Both the position numbers and the translations under genes were made by a program. Positions 50,291-56,550 of a DNA stretch of 64,000 nt are shown piece after piece; position 1 is the first letter of the stretch, and each line of letters begins with the position of its first letter. The notes under the pieces are model-generated. The model saw only the letters and a program-made list of their open reading frames with translations, was not told the DNA's origin and did no database searches. This DNA is from a virus, in the IMG/VR virus record IMGVR_UViG_3300031951_000022, positions 1 to 64,000 of that record; one strand, written 5' to 3'.

Positions 50291-50457
50291 CTATTCATGG
50301 TGGTGGTTAAAGTGGTGTTCGTGATGACCCGTGAATTTTAAAAAAATGTCCTATAAGTTGACCAGTAAGCCTTAGGAGTGGTTTTATGATTCTCAAGAGC
50401 CTTCAACTCTCGCTGACTATGTCCAACCAGGCGAATCCGGCGGATGGGCTGAGACAA
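50291..50457 (-). pseudogene. Small gene with a frame break at T7
   Basis: From TTG 50457 (or 50406) the frame encodes ...SQRELKALENHKTTPK... up to TYRTFF then TAA. A -1 shift on the T7 run gives LKFTGHHEHHFNHHHE and a TAG at 50291. The His-rich tail looks like a natural C-terminus. Start codon and the shift are uncertain. Confidence 0.4.
50409..50455. repeat. ~48-nt repeat family, copy 3
   Basis: CTCGCTGACTA ... GAATCCGGCGGAT ... GGCTGAGAC. Contains an ATCC/GGAT hairpin. Precedes the T7 frame-broken small gene. Confidence 0.55.
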
Positions 50458-50564
50458 TTAGTTAAAGTTTTCTAAGAACTTAAGTTGTATTTAACAAAAA
50501 GTTTTGGGCTTGACAGCACTAGATGAGAGATTATATATTATGCAGAGGGGGCATTAATCATTAC

Positions 50565-50636
50565 TTAGTTATTTATATCTCTTACTCCTAGTATAACTCC
50601 TAAGATTCCACTCAGAGCAAAAGTAATAGTTAGCAT
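50565..50636 (-). CDS. Tiny membrane peptide
   Basis: 23 aa (MLTITFALSGILGVILGVRD...) behind AAAGGA with 5-nt spacing. One hydrophobic helix. Promoter at 50680-50707. Confidence 0.55.
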   Translation of the reverse strand: MLTITFALSGILGVILGVRDINN

Positions 50637-50679
50637 AAGAATCCTTTAAGAATGAACAAACTGGACAACCAACTTCCCC

Positions 50680-50707
50680 ATTGTACCATAAAACAGACAG
50701 TACGCAA
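50680..50707 (-). promoter_or_regulatory. Sigma-70-like promoter
   Basis: TTGCGT, 16 bp, TACAAT. Likely drives the tiny membrane peptide. Confidence 0.55.
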
Positions 50708-50736
50708 CCCCAAGCGCCACAAGGAGTTGTAAACTG

Positions 50737-50928
50737 TCAAGAAGTTTGATACAGTCCAATAGTGATATTATCATCCCTATAGACATCACCAAATTCAAAA
50801 TCGGGCATTTCTATATTAGGATCAAATTCAGTAATAAATTCTCTTGCATAAGCCACAGCATCAGAAGAATTATTGAATACTTTAACTTGAGCAACACTAT
50901 TATCTTGACAATAAACAAAAGCCCACAT
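50737..50928 (-). CDS. Hypothetical protein
   Basis: 63 aa (MWAFVYCQDNSVAQVKVFNN...). Similar in style to VY-type small phage proteins at 38513 and 47238. Function unknown. Confidence 0.6.
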   Translation of the reverse strand: MWAFVYCQDNSVAQVKVFNNSSDAVAYAREFITEFDPNIEMPDFEFGDVYRDDNITIGLYQTS

Positions 50929-50930
50929 GT

Positions 50931-51122
50931 TTAGTCCTCCAGAATATCAGGATAGTATTCTTTAATTTCTTTCTGTAAATCCCCAATACTCATATTCTCC
51001 TTATTCTCAACCAACATACTATAAGCAAAAGAGTACAGAGTATCAAAGTCCATATCTTCTAAGAGTCTTGAAGCATACACACGAACAATATCAGTAATAT
51101 TATCTTCAGTTATTTTAATCAT
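50931..51122 (-). CDS. Phage hypothetical
   Basis: 63 aa (MIKITEDNITDIVRVYASRL...), LYSFAYSMLVENKENMS, EYYPDILED. Member of the phage family noted at 49907. RBS GGAAAGG. Own promoter. Confidence 0.7.
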   Translation of the reverse strand: MIKITEDNITDIVRVYASRLLEDMDFDTLYSFAYSMLVENKENMSIGDLQKEIKEYYPDILED

Positions 51123-51149
51123 CTCAACCTTTCCTTTCTCTGCACCACC

Positions 51150-51178
51150 ACTATACCATATCGTCCTACAGTATACAA
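51150..51178 (-). promoter_or_regulatory. Sigma-70-like promoter
   Basis: TTGTAT, 17 bp, TATAGT. Drives the 63-aa gene at 51122. Confidence 0.65.
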
Positions 51179-51193
51179 GACCTTTAGTAAAAC

Positions 51194-51319
51194 TCAAATG
51201 CCCCAATATTCTCGCTGACTATCTTCAAATTGCGAATCCGTAGGATGGGGTGCGACAACAATAACTGTTAACTTTTTATATTGGGTTAGGATTATATCAT
51301 TCGTCATAAGTCTTTTCAT
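51194..51319 (-). CDS. Small protein spanning repeat copy 4
   Basis: 41 aa from MKRLMTNDIILTQYKKLTVI, behind GGTGA; ends FEDSQREYWGI. The repeat copy at 51211-51256 lies inside it. Could be a real small gene or an incidental frame. Confidence 0.4.
   Translation of the reverse strand: MKRLMTNDIILTQYKKLTVIVVAPHPTDSQFEDSQREYWGI
51211..51256. repeat. ~48-nt repeat family, copy 4
   Basis: CTCGCTGACTA ... GAATCCGTAGGAT ... GTGCGAC. AATCC/GGAT hairpin conserved. Confidence 0.55.
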
Positions 51320-51421
51320 AATTTCACCTAAACCCTTGACAGCACTACACTTACACCTCATTGTATCGTCACTTACAGCAAGAGTCTATAGCGTAAGTGT
51401 GAGATTCTTTGACAAAATTGA

Positions 51422-51503
51422 CGTAAGTGGTTGTCAGAATTAAACTTACGACAAAATCCGGCGGCCCCGCCCGCCATAAGTCCCCTTGGGCAAAGGACTT
51501 ACG
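51422..51503. repeat. Twin-hairpin element A (82 nt)
   Basis: Hairpin 51422-51450, GC-rich 24-nt spacer, hairpin 51475-51503. Ends 30 nt downstream of the DUF932 gene. The second hairpin pairs CATAAGTCC/GGACTTACG almost perfectly. Nothing else recognisable in 51320-51533. Confidence 0.75.
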
Positions 51504-51533
51504 ACGAGTTTCGGGGTCTCGATTTTACGCTAT

Positions 51534-52481
51534 TCAGACCGCATTAGCAAAATCCATAGCGATATTTAGTGCCTTGAGATTATCGTTGGCATTTTGACCG
51601 AACCATAGAGAGTCGAGCCGATTATCGGTCGTGCGACCTTTACTGTAGTTAAGATATTCATTAAAGCCATTGTAAGCAGCCCACCAAGTTCCACGAACAT
51701 TAGTAGCAGCTTGCTTCGGCCCTTCGACGCGAGACAGAATATCATCCATGATATTGCGGGTACGAGTCTTAATATCTTCATCAACCGTCTTGTCGATACC
51801 AAGTACCATCTTAACGTACTTCTTAATATCGTTCTGATTAAAGTTCTTAGAAGCGAGGAATCGGAACTGTTCTGCCGTAGCTTCAAACTCGGCATTAATA
51901 TTGTCCATAATATCACGCACGTTATCCAGATTATTTTTACTGGAGCGAGTGTGACGAATACGAATCAGTTTACTAGCCTTGTTATGATGAGCAGCAGCCA
52001 GAGTGTTGACACAGACCACACGAATCGGAGTATATCCGACACGAATAGCCGTTGTACCATCATGGCTATTACTCAGCAGGATAAACTTACAAACTTCATC
52101 ACCCTTAACAATTTCGCTATTGTCTCGGTTGAGTTGAGCAAGAACCCAAACTTTCTGACCGCTATGGAGCGAACCGGCAGTATGCAGATTGCACTCGCCA
52201 GCGTCAAGAAACGGCTGAAACCAATCAAAAGCATCCTGATTCTGGAGGGGCGTATAACGAGGCCCAACAACCCCAAGGATGCTATTATCAGTCTTGCGGT
52301 ATGTAGCACGGTGCGATACGTGAATACCGTCAACGGTTTGCAAATCCTTCAAGCCTACTTCCCAATCCAGACCGGCAGCAGTAATAGCTTCGCTAATCGT
52401 GGGGGCTTCATCCAACTGATTGCCAAGGCCATGCCAAGGGGTAGCACCAACAAACATCATTTTTTCAACAGCAGCAGGCAT
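51534..52481 (-). CDS. DUF932 (phage/plasmid-like) protein
   Basis: 315 aa from MPAAVEKMMFVGATPWHGLG. The motif VGATPWHGLGN, SHRATYRKTDN, GVVGPRYTPLQNQDAF, and a C-terminal NAAYNGFNEYLNY-like end match DUF932, a family common on phages and plasmids. Its biochemical role is unknown. RBS AAAGGG, own promoter at 52527. Confidence 0.88.
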   Translation of the reverse strand: MPAAVEKMMFVGATPWHGLGNQLDEAPTISEAITAAGLDWEVGLKDLQTVDGIHVSHRATYRKTDNSILGVVGPRYTPLQNQDAFDWFQPFLDAGECNLHTAGSLHSGQKVWVLAQLNRDNSEIVKGDEVCKFILLSNSHDGTTAIRVGYTPIRVVCVNTLAAAHHNKASKLIRIRHTRSSKNNLDNVRDIMDNINAEFEATAEQFRFLASKNFNQNDIKKYVKMVLGIDKTVDEDIKTRTRNIMDDILSRVEGPKQAATNVRGTWWAAYNGFNEYLNYSKGRTTDNRLDSLWFGQNANDNLKALNIAMDFANAV

Positions 52482-52526
52482 AATCAACCCTTTCGTGTTA
52501 TCTACTTTCGTTCTTCCGATACTCTG

Positions 52527-52554
52527 ATTCTACTATATCTTATCGGCGTGTCAA
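52527..52554 (-). promoter_or_regulatory. Sigma-70-like promoter
   Basis: TTGACA, 16 bp, TAGAAT, with GCCGATAA in the spacer. Drives the DUF932 gene. Confidence 0.8.
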
Positions 52555-52581
52555 GAGGAAAACTTGCGAAAAAAATCTCGT

Positions 52582-52663
52582 CGTAAGTGGTTGAAAATAC
52601 TGGACTTACGACTTGCCGGCCCCGCCGCCTTGCTCCTAACCCTTTGGGGCGTAAGGGTTTAGG
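52582..52663. repeat. Twin-hairpin element B (82 nt)
   Basis: Hairpins 52582-52610 and 52635-52663. The second hairpin encodes the last nine codons of the phosphoribosyltransferase, including its stop. Confidence 0.75.
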
Positions 52664-53151
52664 AGGCTCATGTTGTAGTCTTTTTCAAATAATTTGATAT
52701 TTTTTAATGTATAAGCACATTCATCTGGGATATAACAATAAAGTCCTACACACCTTGCCCTTTCATATTCGCGTGAGATAGTCCGGTTAATATGCCTAAG
52801 AGTATCGCCACTACATATAAGATCATCAAGGATGATATACCTAAAAGGTGCAACTCCCTCCATAGTGAATTCTGAATATCTTTTTTCTGAATCTTTTCTA
52901 ACAATCAGAATATGTTTATCCAGCAGTTCCGCCACTTGTGGAACAACCATGAGGCCACTGGTACCACAACAAGCAATAGTATCAAACTGATTAGAGATTT
53001 TTCTTAAATCACATACAGCTTTGATAATAATCTTATTACGTTCCCGATGATTTAATACTCTGCAAGTATGGTCAGCTCCTTGAATATACTGTCCGTCGTT
53101 TGTTTTACGGAAGTCTTCAACATCGTGCCAATTTTTAGTGATATCTTGCAT
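52636..53151 (-). CDS. Phosphoribosyltransferase-like protein
   Basis: 171 aa. FRYIILDDLICSGDTL matches the PRPP-binding loop, after FDTIACCGTSGLMVVPQVAE. Type I PRT fold; acceptor base unknown (adenine, orotate or other). Its last codons lie in twin-hairpin B. A tRNA-like gene ends 7 nt before its start, and no clear SD is visible. Confidence 0.8.
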   Translation of the reverse strand: MQDITKNWHDVEDFRKTNDGQYIQGADHTCRVLNHRERNKIIIKAVCDLRKISNQFDTIACCGTSGLMVVPQVAELLDKHILIVRKDSEKRYSEFTMEGVAPFRYIILDDLICSGDTLRHINRTISREYERARCVGLYCYIPDECAYTLKNIKLFEKDYNMSLLNPYAPKG

Positions 53152-53157
53152 AGTTAA

Positions 53158-53248
53158 AGCGGACGATACGATTCGAACGTACTAATGAAAAGAAGGAGAA
53201 AGGAGTTTTCCTTATAAAGAATTACTTGTCCCACCAAGCTGCGTCCGC
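53158..53248 (-). tRNA. Expanded tRNA-like element (91 nt)
   Basis: Perfect acceptor GCGGACG/CGTCCGC, T-arm GTACG-TTCGAAT-CGTAT, and a D-arm GCTT-AAGT. The remaining ~40 nt do not form a normal 5+7 anticodon arm; a possible AAGGA/TCCTT hairpin is present. Anticodon not assignable. May be tRNA with long variable arm, pseudo-tRNA, or a leader structure for the next gene. Confidence 0.65.
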
Positions 53249-53260
53249 CGAGGAGAAAGA

Positions 53261-53416
53261 CTACTCATCTACCAATTCATCTGCAATGTTATGATAATAA
53301 TTATCCCATTCTGGAGTACTGTCTACGACATCAGTATCATCTTCATATAAATATAAATCGTCATAGTTGGATGCAAGATTATCGTAATCATGATCGTATT
53401 CGTCGTAGTAACTCAT
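53261..53416 (-). CDS. Small acidic protein
   Basis: 51 aa (MSYYDEYDHDYDNLASNYDD...). D/Y/E-rich. RBS GGAGATGTT. Own promoter at 53435. Function unknown. Confidence 0.65.
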   Translation of the reverse strand: MSYYDEYDHDYDNLASNYDDLYLYEDDTDVVDSTPEWDNYYHNIADELVDE

Positions 53417-53434
53417 AACATCTCCTATAAACCT

Positions 53435-53463
53435 ATCTTACACCATCTAGAGAAACTTGTCAA
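53435..53463 (-). promoter_or_regulatory. Sigma-70-like promoter
   Basis: TTGACA, 17 bp, TAAGAT. Between tRNA-Lys and the acidic gene. Confidence 0.75.
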
Positions 53464-53464
53464 G

Positions 53465-53537
53465 TGGGCCCCCAGGGACTCGAACCCTGAACCTAAGAGT
53501 TAAAAGCTCCTTGCTCTGCCAATTGAGCTAGAGGCCC
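53465..53537 (-). tRNA. tRNA-Lys(TTT)
   Basis: Acceptor GGGCCTC/GGGGCCC (with wobble), anticodon arm AGGAG-CTTTTAA-CTCTT, T-arm CAGGG-TTCGAGT-CCCTG. Reads AAA/AAG. Discriminator A; CCA not encoded. Confidence 0.9.
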
Positions 53538-53542
53538 GAACC

Positions 53543-53710
53543 TTATTCTACAACAGAGTAACTATAACTATCCACATCATCCATATAAGCAGCCTGTACC
53601 CTGTCAAATACATCCATATAATTAAAGTCAAGACTATCCATAGATATAATCAAATCGGTCAAACTCTGTCCTTCACTATTAAGAATATCATAGATATGAA
53701 CATTCTTCAT
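53543..53710 (-). CDS. Small acidic protein
   Basis: 55 aa (MKNVHIYDILNSEGQSLTDL...), ends YSYSVVE. RBS GGAGAG. Lies between tRNA-Lys and tRNA-Glu with its own promoter. Confidence 0.65.
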   Translation of the reverse strand: MKNVHIYDILNSEGQSLTDLIISMDSLDFNYMDVFDRVQAAYMDDVDSYSYSVVE

Positions 53711-53730
53711 CTATTCTCTCCTTTTTGATT

Positions 53731-53759
53731 ATCATACCGTGTCCGAATCATTCTGTCAA
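53731..53759 (-). promoter_or_regulatory. Sigma-70-like promoter
   Basis: TTGACA, 17 bp, TATGAT. Immediately downstream of tRNA-Glu; drives the 55-aa gene. Confidence 0.75.
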
Positions 53760-53831
53760 TAGCCCTATGGAGAATCGAACTCCAATCTCCACCTTGAAAG
53801 GGTGGCGTCATAGCCATTAGACTATAGGGCC
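53760..53831 (-). tRNA. tRNA-Glu(TTC)
   Basis: GGCCCTA/TAGGGCT acceptor, anticodon arm CCACC-CTTTCAA-GGTGG, T-arm GGAGT-TCGATTC-TCCAT-like. Reads GAA/GAG. Confidence 0.9.
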
Positions 53832-53865
53832 ACAAACCATCGTAACTCTAACGTCAGCCTCCGAA

Positions 53866-53939
53866 TAGGGCGTGTAGGAGTCGAACCTACCTTTTGAATA
53901 CCTTATAAGAGTATGTGCAACTACCGGCTGCAACGCCCC
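53866..53939 (-). tRNA. tRNA-Ile(TAT)
   Basis: GGGGCGT/ACGCCCT acceptor, anticodon arm ATACT-CTTATAA-GGTAT gives TAT, reading AUA. T-arm GTAGG-TTCGACT-CCTAC. Not a CAT-anticodon tRNA, which needs lysidine. Confidence 0.8.
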
Positions 53940-53950
53940 ATGTTTCTTAG

Positions 53951-53979
53951 ATCATACTCTCTTTATCGGCTGTTGTCAA
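53951..53979 (-). promoter_or_regulatory. Sigma-70-like promoter
   Basis: TTGACA, 17 bp, TATGAT, with GCCGATAA in the spacer. Drives tRNA-Ile and followers. Confidence 0.8.
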
Positions 53980-53991
53980 CTACTTCTTTAG

Positions 53992-54078
53992 CGGAATCTG
54001 AGGGATTCGAACCCCCGGAGGATTTTAACCCTCGGCGGTTTAGTAAACCGCTGCCTTAAACCACTCGGCCAAGATTCC
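53992..54078 (-). tRNA. tRNA-Ser(ACT)
   Basis: Class II tRNA with a long variable arm. Acceptor GGAATCT/AGATTCC, anticodon arm GCGGT-TTACTAA-ACCGC. Anticodon ACT would read AGU; A34 is rare and usually deaminated. Discriminator G. Confidence 0.85.
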
Positions 54079-54080
54079 AA

Positions 54081-54151
54081 CAAAGGCGGAAGGAATCGAA
54101 CCTTCATCTACGGTTTTGGAGACCGTCATTCTACCGTTGAACTACGCCAAT
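54081..54151 (-). tRNA. tRNA-Trp(CCA)
   Basis: Anticodon arm ACGGT-CTCCAAA-ACCGT, T-arm GAAGG-TTCGATT-CCTTC. The acceptor stem has two T-T mismatches (ATTGGCG/CGCCTTT). Confidence 0.8.
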
Positions 54152-54154
54152 AAA

Positions 54155-54226
54155 CTGCCCGACTAGGACTCGAACCTAGAACCTACAAATTAACAGTTTG
54201 CCGCACTACCATTGTGCTATCGGGCA
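54155..54226 (-). tRNA. tRNA-Asn(GTT)
   Basis: TGCCCGA/TCGGGCA acceptor, anticodon arm GCAAA-CTGTTAA-TTTGT, T-arm CTAGG-TTCGAGT-CCTAG. Reads AAY. Confidence 0.88.
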
Positions 54227-54294
54227 ATAACTTGGTGTATAAAATGGTAACACACCATACAAGTATACACCTATTCTACCAAAAGGATTCATAA

Positions 54295-54801
54295 ATGCAA
54301 GCCAAACCAAGAAAAAATCGTAGTAAAATATGGTCAATGCCAGTAGATGATTTTAAATTATTAGTATCACAAAGTTCTACAATAGGCGAAATTTTATCAT
54401 ATTTTAAATTACGAAATAAAGGAGGTAATAGTAATACAGTTAAAAGACGTATTAAATATGAAAATATTGATATATCTCATATAAAACTTGGTAAAGGGTC
54501 CAATAAAGGTAGAACATTTAAACCCCGAAGATCCAATCAAGAACTTTTTACAAAAACATCTAATGCTCAAAACAAAGATCTAAAAAAGAGAATCTTAAAA
54601 GATAAACTATTACCATACCAATGTGAGTGTGGTTTATCACATACATGGAATAATAAACCATTAATATTACAACTAGATCATATCAATGGAAATCCACAAG
54701 ATAATAGGCTATCAAATTTACGATTTCTATGCCCAAACTGTCACAGTCAAACAGAAACATATGCTTCAAAAACTAGATGCCCGGCTAGGAGTCGAACCTA
54801 G
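54295..54801 (+). CDS. HNH endonuclease inserted in the tRNA cluster (plus strand)
   Basis: 168 aa. Basic, with C-terminal LQLDHINGNPQDNRLSNLRF then CPNCHSQTETYA, a typical HNH/NUMOD-type core, and CECGLSHTW upstream. Opposite in strand to the tRNAs; its last codons run across the 3' half of tRNA-Gln. RBS AAAGGATTCATAA. Confidence 0.85.
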   Translation: MQAKPRKNRSKIWSMPVDDFKLLVSQSSTIGEILSYFKLRNKGGNSNTVKRRIKYENIDISHIKLGKGSNKGRTFKPRRSNQELFTKTSNAQNKDLKKRILKDKLLPYQCECGLSHTWNNKPLILQLDHINGNPQDNRLSNLRFLCPNCHSQTETYASKTRCPARSRT

Positions 54802-54849
54802 AACCCGCTGGTCCAAAGCCAGCTGCTCTACCAATTAAGCTACCGGGCA
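54777..54849 (-). tRNA. tRNA-Gln(TTG)
   Basis: TGCCCGG/CCGGGCA acceptor, anticodon arm GCTGG-CTTTGGA-CCAGC, T-arm CTAGG-TTCGACT-CCTAG. Reads CAA/CAG. Its 3' end overlaps the plus-strand HNH stop region. Confidence 0.9.
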
Positions 54850-54853
54850 ATTA

Positions 54854-55063
54854 TTATTTATCTCTATGAGAACCACTATCTTTCCTACTATCTCTCAAAT
54901 ACTTAGCCGCCTCTATCATCCAATATCCCATTTTTTCAATTTTATCTGCTTCTTTACCAGTAAGGTATGATGCAGTATGAATAAAAATATACTCTATCTT
55001 ACCTTTAGATACTATATCTAGTACCCCAACTGTACTATCAATAAATTGTTCTGGTTTTTTCAT
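54854..55063 (-). CDS. Phage hypothetical
   Basis: 69 aa from MKKPEQFIDSTVGVLDIVSK. EADKIEKMGYWMIEAAKYL is a pattern of small phage proteins. Start lies 6 nt after tRNA-Thr. Confidence 0.65.
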   Translation of the reverse strand: MKKPEQFIDSTVGVLDIVSKGKIEYIFIHTASYLTGKEADKIEKMGYWMIEAAKYLRDSRKDSGSHRDK

Positions 55064-55068
55064 ATCTA

Positions 55069-55140
55069 AGCCCACAGAGGGAATTGAACCCCCATCCGAT
55101 GATTACAAATCAACTGTAATAGCCATTATACTATGCGGGC
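55069..55140 (-). tRNA. tRNA-Thr(TGT)
   Basis: GCCCGCA/TGTGGGC acceptor (one G-T), anticodon arm GTTGA-TTTGTAA-TCATC (one mismatch), T-arm GGGGG-TTCAATT-CCCTC-like. Reads ACA. Confidence 0.82.
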
Positions 55141-55143
55141 AGA

Positions 55144-55350
55144 CTACATATCATACTCATTACGCCATGCTCTGTCAATATCTTGACGTGTACGCTGGCG
55201 TTTGGGTCTGTTGTCCATAAGCGTATCTCGGTGTTCGCGGTGGCCCGTTGGGAGTTCCCACTGGTGTTTGGTTTTGACCTTGATATTGCCGTACTTGCGG
55301 CGAGGACGCATATCGTCGTTGTTCTGGGGCGTAATCATACCATAATCCAT
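55144..55350 (-). CDS. Possible overlapping basic protein
   Basis: 68 aa (MDYGMITPQNNDDMRPRRKY...), overlapping the 140-aa frame out of phase for 176 nt. It ends exactly at tRNA-Thr's 5' side. Basic (RPKRQRTRQDIDRAWRNE). Could be overprinting or spurious. Confidence 0.35.
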   Translation of the reverse strand: MDYGMITPQNNDDMRPRRKYGNIKVKTKHQWELPTGHREHRDTLMDNRPKRQRTRQDIDRAWRNEYDM

Positions 55351-55597
55351 CTTCGTGTTTATAAAAAACCTTATCTACGTTAGGGTCATACGCCATTAAG
55401 CAGTATTGTATAGGATAAATTACCTTTGTCAACTCTTTTTTTTCTTGCAGAGCTGGCAGTTTAATTTCACCCTTTTGATAATCTTTTACACCATTCCACA
55501 CAAAACCGATCAAAGCAATAGCTACGCCAATCCATTGTATCATACGTTCATTCCATGTCAAGAGCCTTTTCCGTCCCATAGAAGAATTATCGGCCAT
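55175..55597 (-). CDS. Membrane-associated protein with low-complexity tail
   Basis: 140 aa. Transmembrane helix (IQWIGVAIALIGFVWNGV), then a domain, then Q/T/P/Y-rich tail (QYQGQNQTPVGTPNGPPRTP). Start may be the internal ATG at 55579 because GGAG directly abuts the first ATG. Confidence 0.6.
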   Translation of the reverse strand: MADNSSMGRKRLLTWNERMIQWIGVAIALIGFVWNGVKDYQKGEIKLPALQEKKELTKVIYPIQYCLMAYDPNVDKVFYKHEDGLWYDYAPEQRRYASSPQVRQYQGQNQTPVGTPNGPPRTPRYAYGQQTQTPAYTSRY

Positions 55598-55620
55598 CTC
55601 CTTTTCAATCTTTAGCTTTT

Positions 55621-55702
55621 CCTAAGTCTTTGCGGGGCAACAACTTACGGCAAATCGGGCCGGCCCGGCCACGCCTAAGTCCTTACGTGGCAACGGGTTA
55701 CG
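55621..55702. repeat. Twin-hairpin element C (82 nt)
   Basis: Hairpins 55621-55649 and 55674-55702. Lies 1 nt after the upstream gene's stop and 23 nt before the next start, with no promoter in between, so here it looks intercistronic. Confidence 0.72.
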
Positions 55703-55703
55703 A

Positions 55704-55937
55704 TCACTTTTCCATAGTCCACTTAGCCTTTTTCACAACCTTCTCTGTTTTATATACCTTAGTATCTGGTAATGCTGAAACATAGTCTTTAAATCCACGC
55801 TCATCTATATAAAAATACTCATCTAATATATCAAACTTATTAGTTTCCCATAAAGCGTCACACGCTGCCCCAAGAGGACTTTTATTAGTAGAATAAATAA
55901 GTTCTAAGGTGTTGCTCTTAATATAATACTTAGGCAT
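55704..55937 (-). CDS. Hypothetical protein
   Basis: 77 aa from MPKYYIKSNTLELIYSTNKS. Overlaps the kinase-like gene. PLGAACDALWE and EYFYIDERGF: family common in phages. Function unknown. Confidence 0.65.
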   Translation of the reverse strand: MPKYYIKSNTLELIYSTNKSPLGAACDALWETNKFDILDEYFYIDERGFKDYVSALPDTKVYKTEKVVKKAKWTMEK

Positions 55938-56541
55938 ACTCTGGTTCCTCATGTTGACCACAACAGGCTTCACAGTTACAGTATGTGTTCTCCGAACCCT
56001 CCCAACAAACTTCGGGCCAATCACTTTCGTCAACTGGTGTTAAACTTTCTCGCCCAAAATCAATAACCACCAATACTTTTTCTTTACCTCTTTTAACATA
56101 TCCTAAATTATTCTCATGGGCATCAGTATAAGAGATACCATTATCCTCCATGTCGTTCAACAAATCTTGTATAGCATAATAATTAGAACACAAATCATTA
56201 CAGGCACAATCTCCATCACAATCCATAACGTCTTTACAGACATAAGGCTTTGCAATTTCGGTCAAATATCCCCAGTCGCTCAATACCATTTCCGTAACTG
56301 TAATCATCTCACCCTTGTCATTCTGCTTAACAAAATAATTAGGTATTCTAATCCTACAAACAGGACTATAAACCCTTGGGGCCATATATGGAGCTAAATG
56401 ATCCTGAACAGCATGAGCAAAAGAGGCCAAGCTTTTATTAGGAAAACTTTTGAAGCCATAGCTTTTACCTTTTACCTTATAAAAAGCATTTTGGCTACCA
56501 GCGTCTTGATATTTTCCAACATAACTATATTTAGTAGGCAT
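55930..56541 (-). CDS. Kinase-like phage protein
   Basis: 203 aa. DWGYLTEIA, then TDAHENNLGYV and VLVVIDFGRES, equivalent to kinase D-x-x-x-x-N and DFG elements. Aligns with 12323-12871 (DWGYVTEVA, DCHYYNIG, IDTGKES). Inserted CDGDCACNDLC and C-terminal Cys/His clusters suggest zinc. N-lobe lysine not identified, so activity is uncertain. Confidence 0.65.
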   Translation of the reverse strand: MPTKYSYVGKYQDAGSQNAFYKVKGKSYGFKSFPNKSLASFAHAVQDHLAPYMAPRVYSPVCRIRIPNYFVKQNDKGEMITVTEMVLSDWGYLTEIAKPYVCKDVMDCDGDCACNDLCSNYYAIQDLLNDMEDNGISYTDAHENNLGYVKRGKEKVLVVIDFGRESLTPVDESDWPEVCWEGSENTYCNCEACCGQHEEPEYA

Positions 56542-56550
56542 GATATTCTC

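Noticed and set aside
50409-50455. CTGAGA motif suggesting a TPP riboswitch
   Set aside because: The other conserved TPP elements and the full ~100-nt fold are absent; the match is a 6-mer only.
50511-50540. Plus-strand TTGACA...TATATA resembling a promoter
   Set aside because: No plus-strand gene follows. It could drive an antisense RNA, but nothing else supports it; kept out of the feature list.
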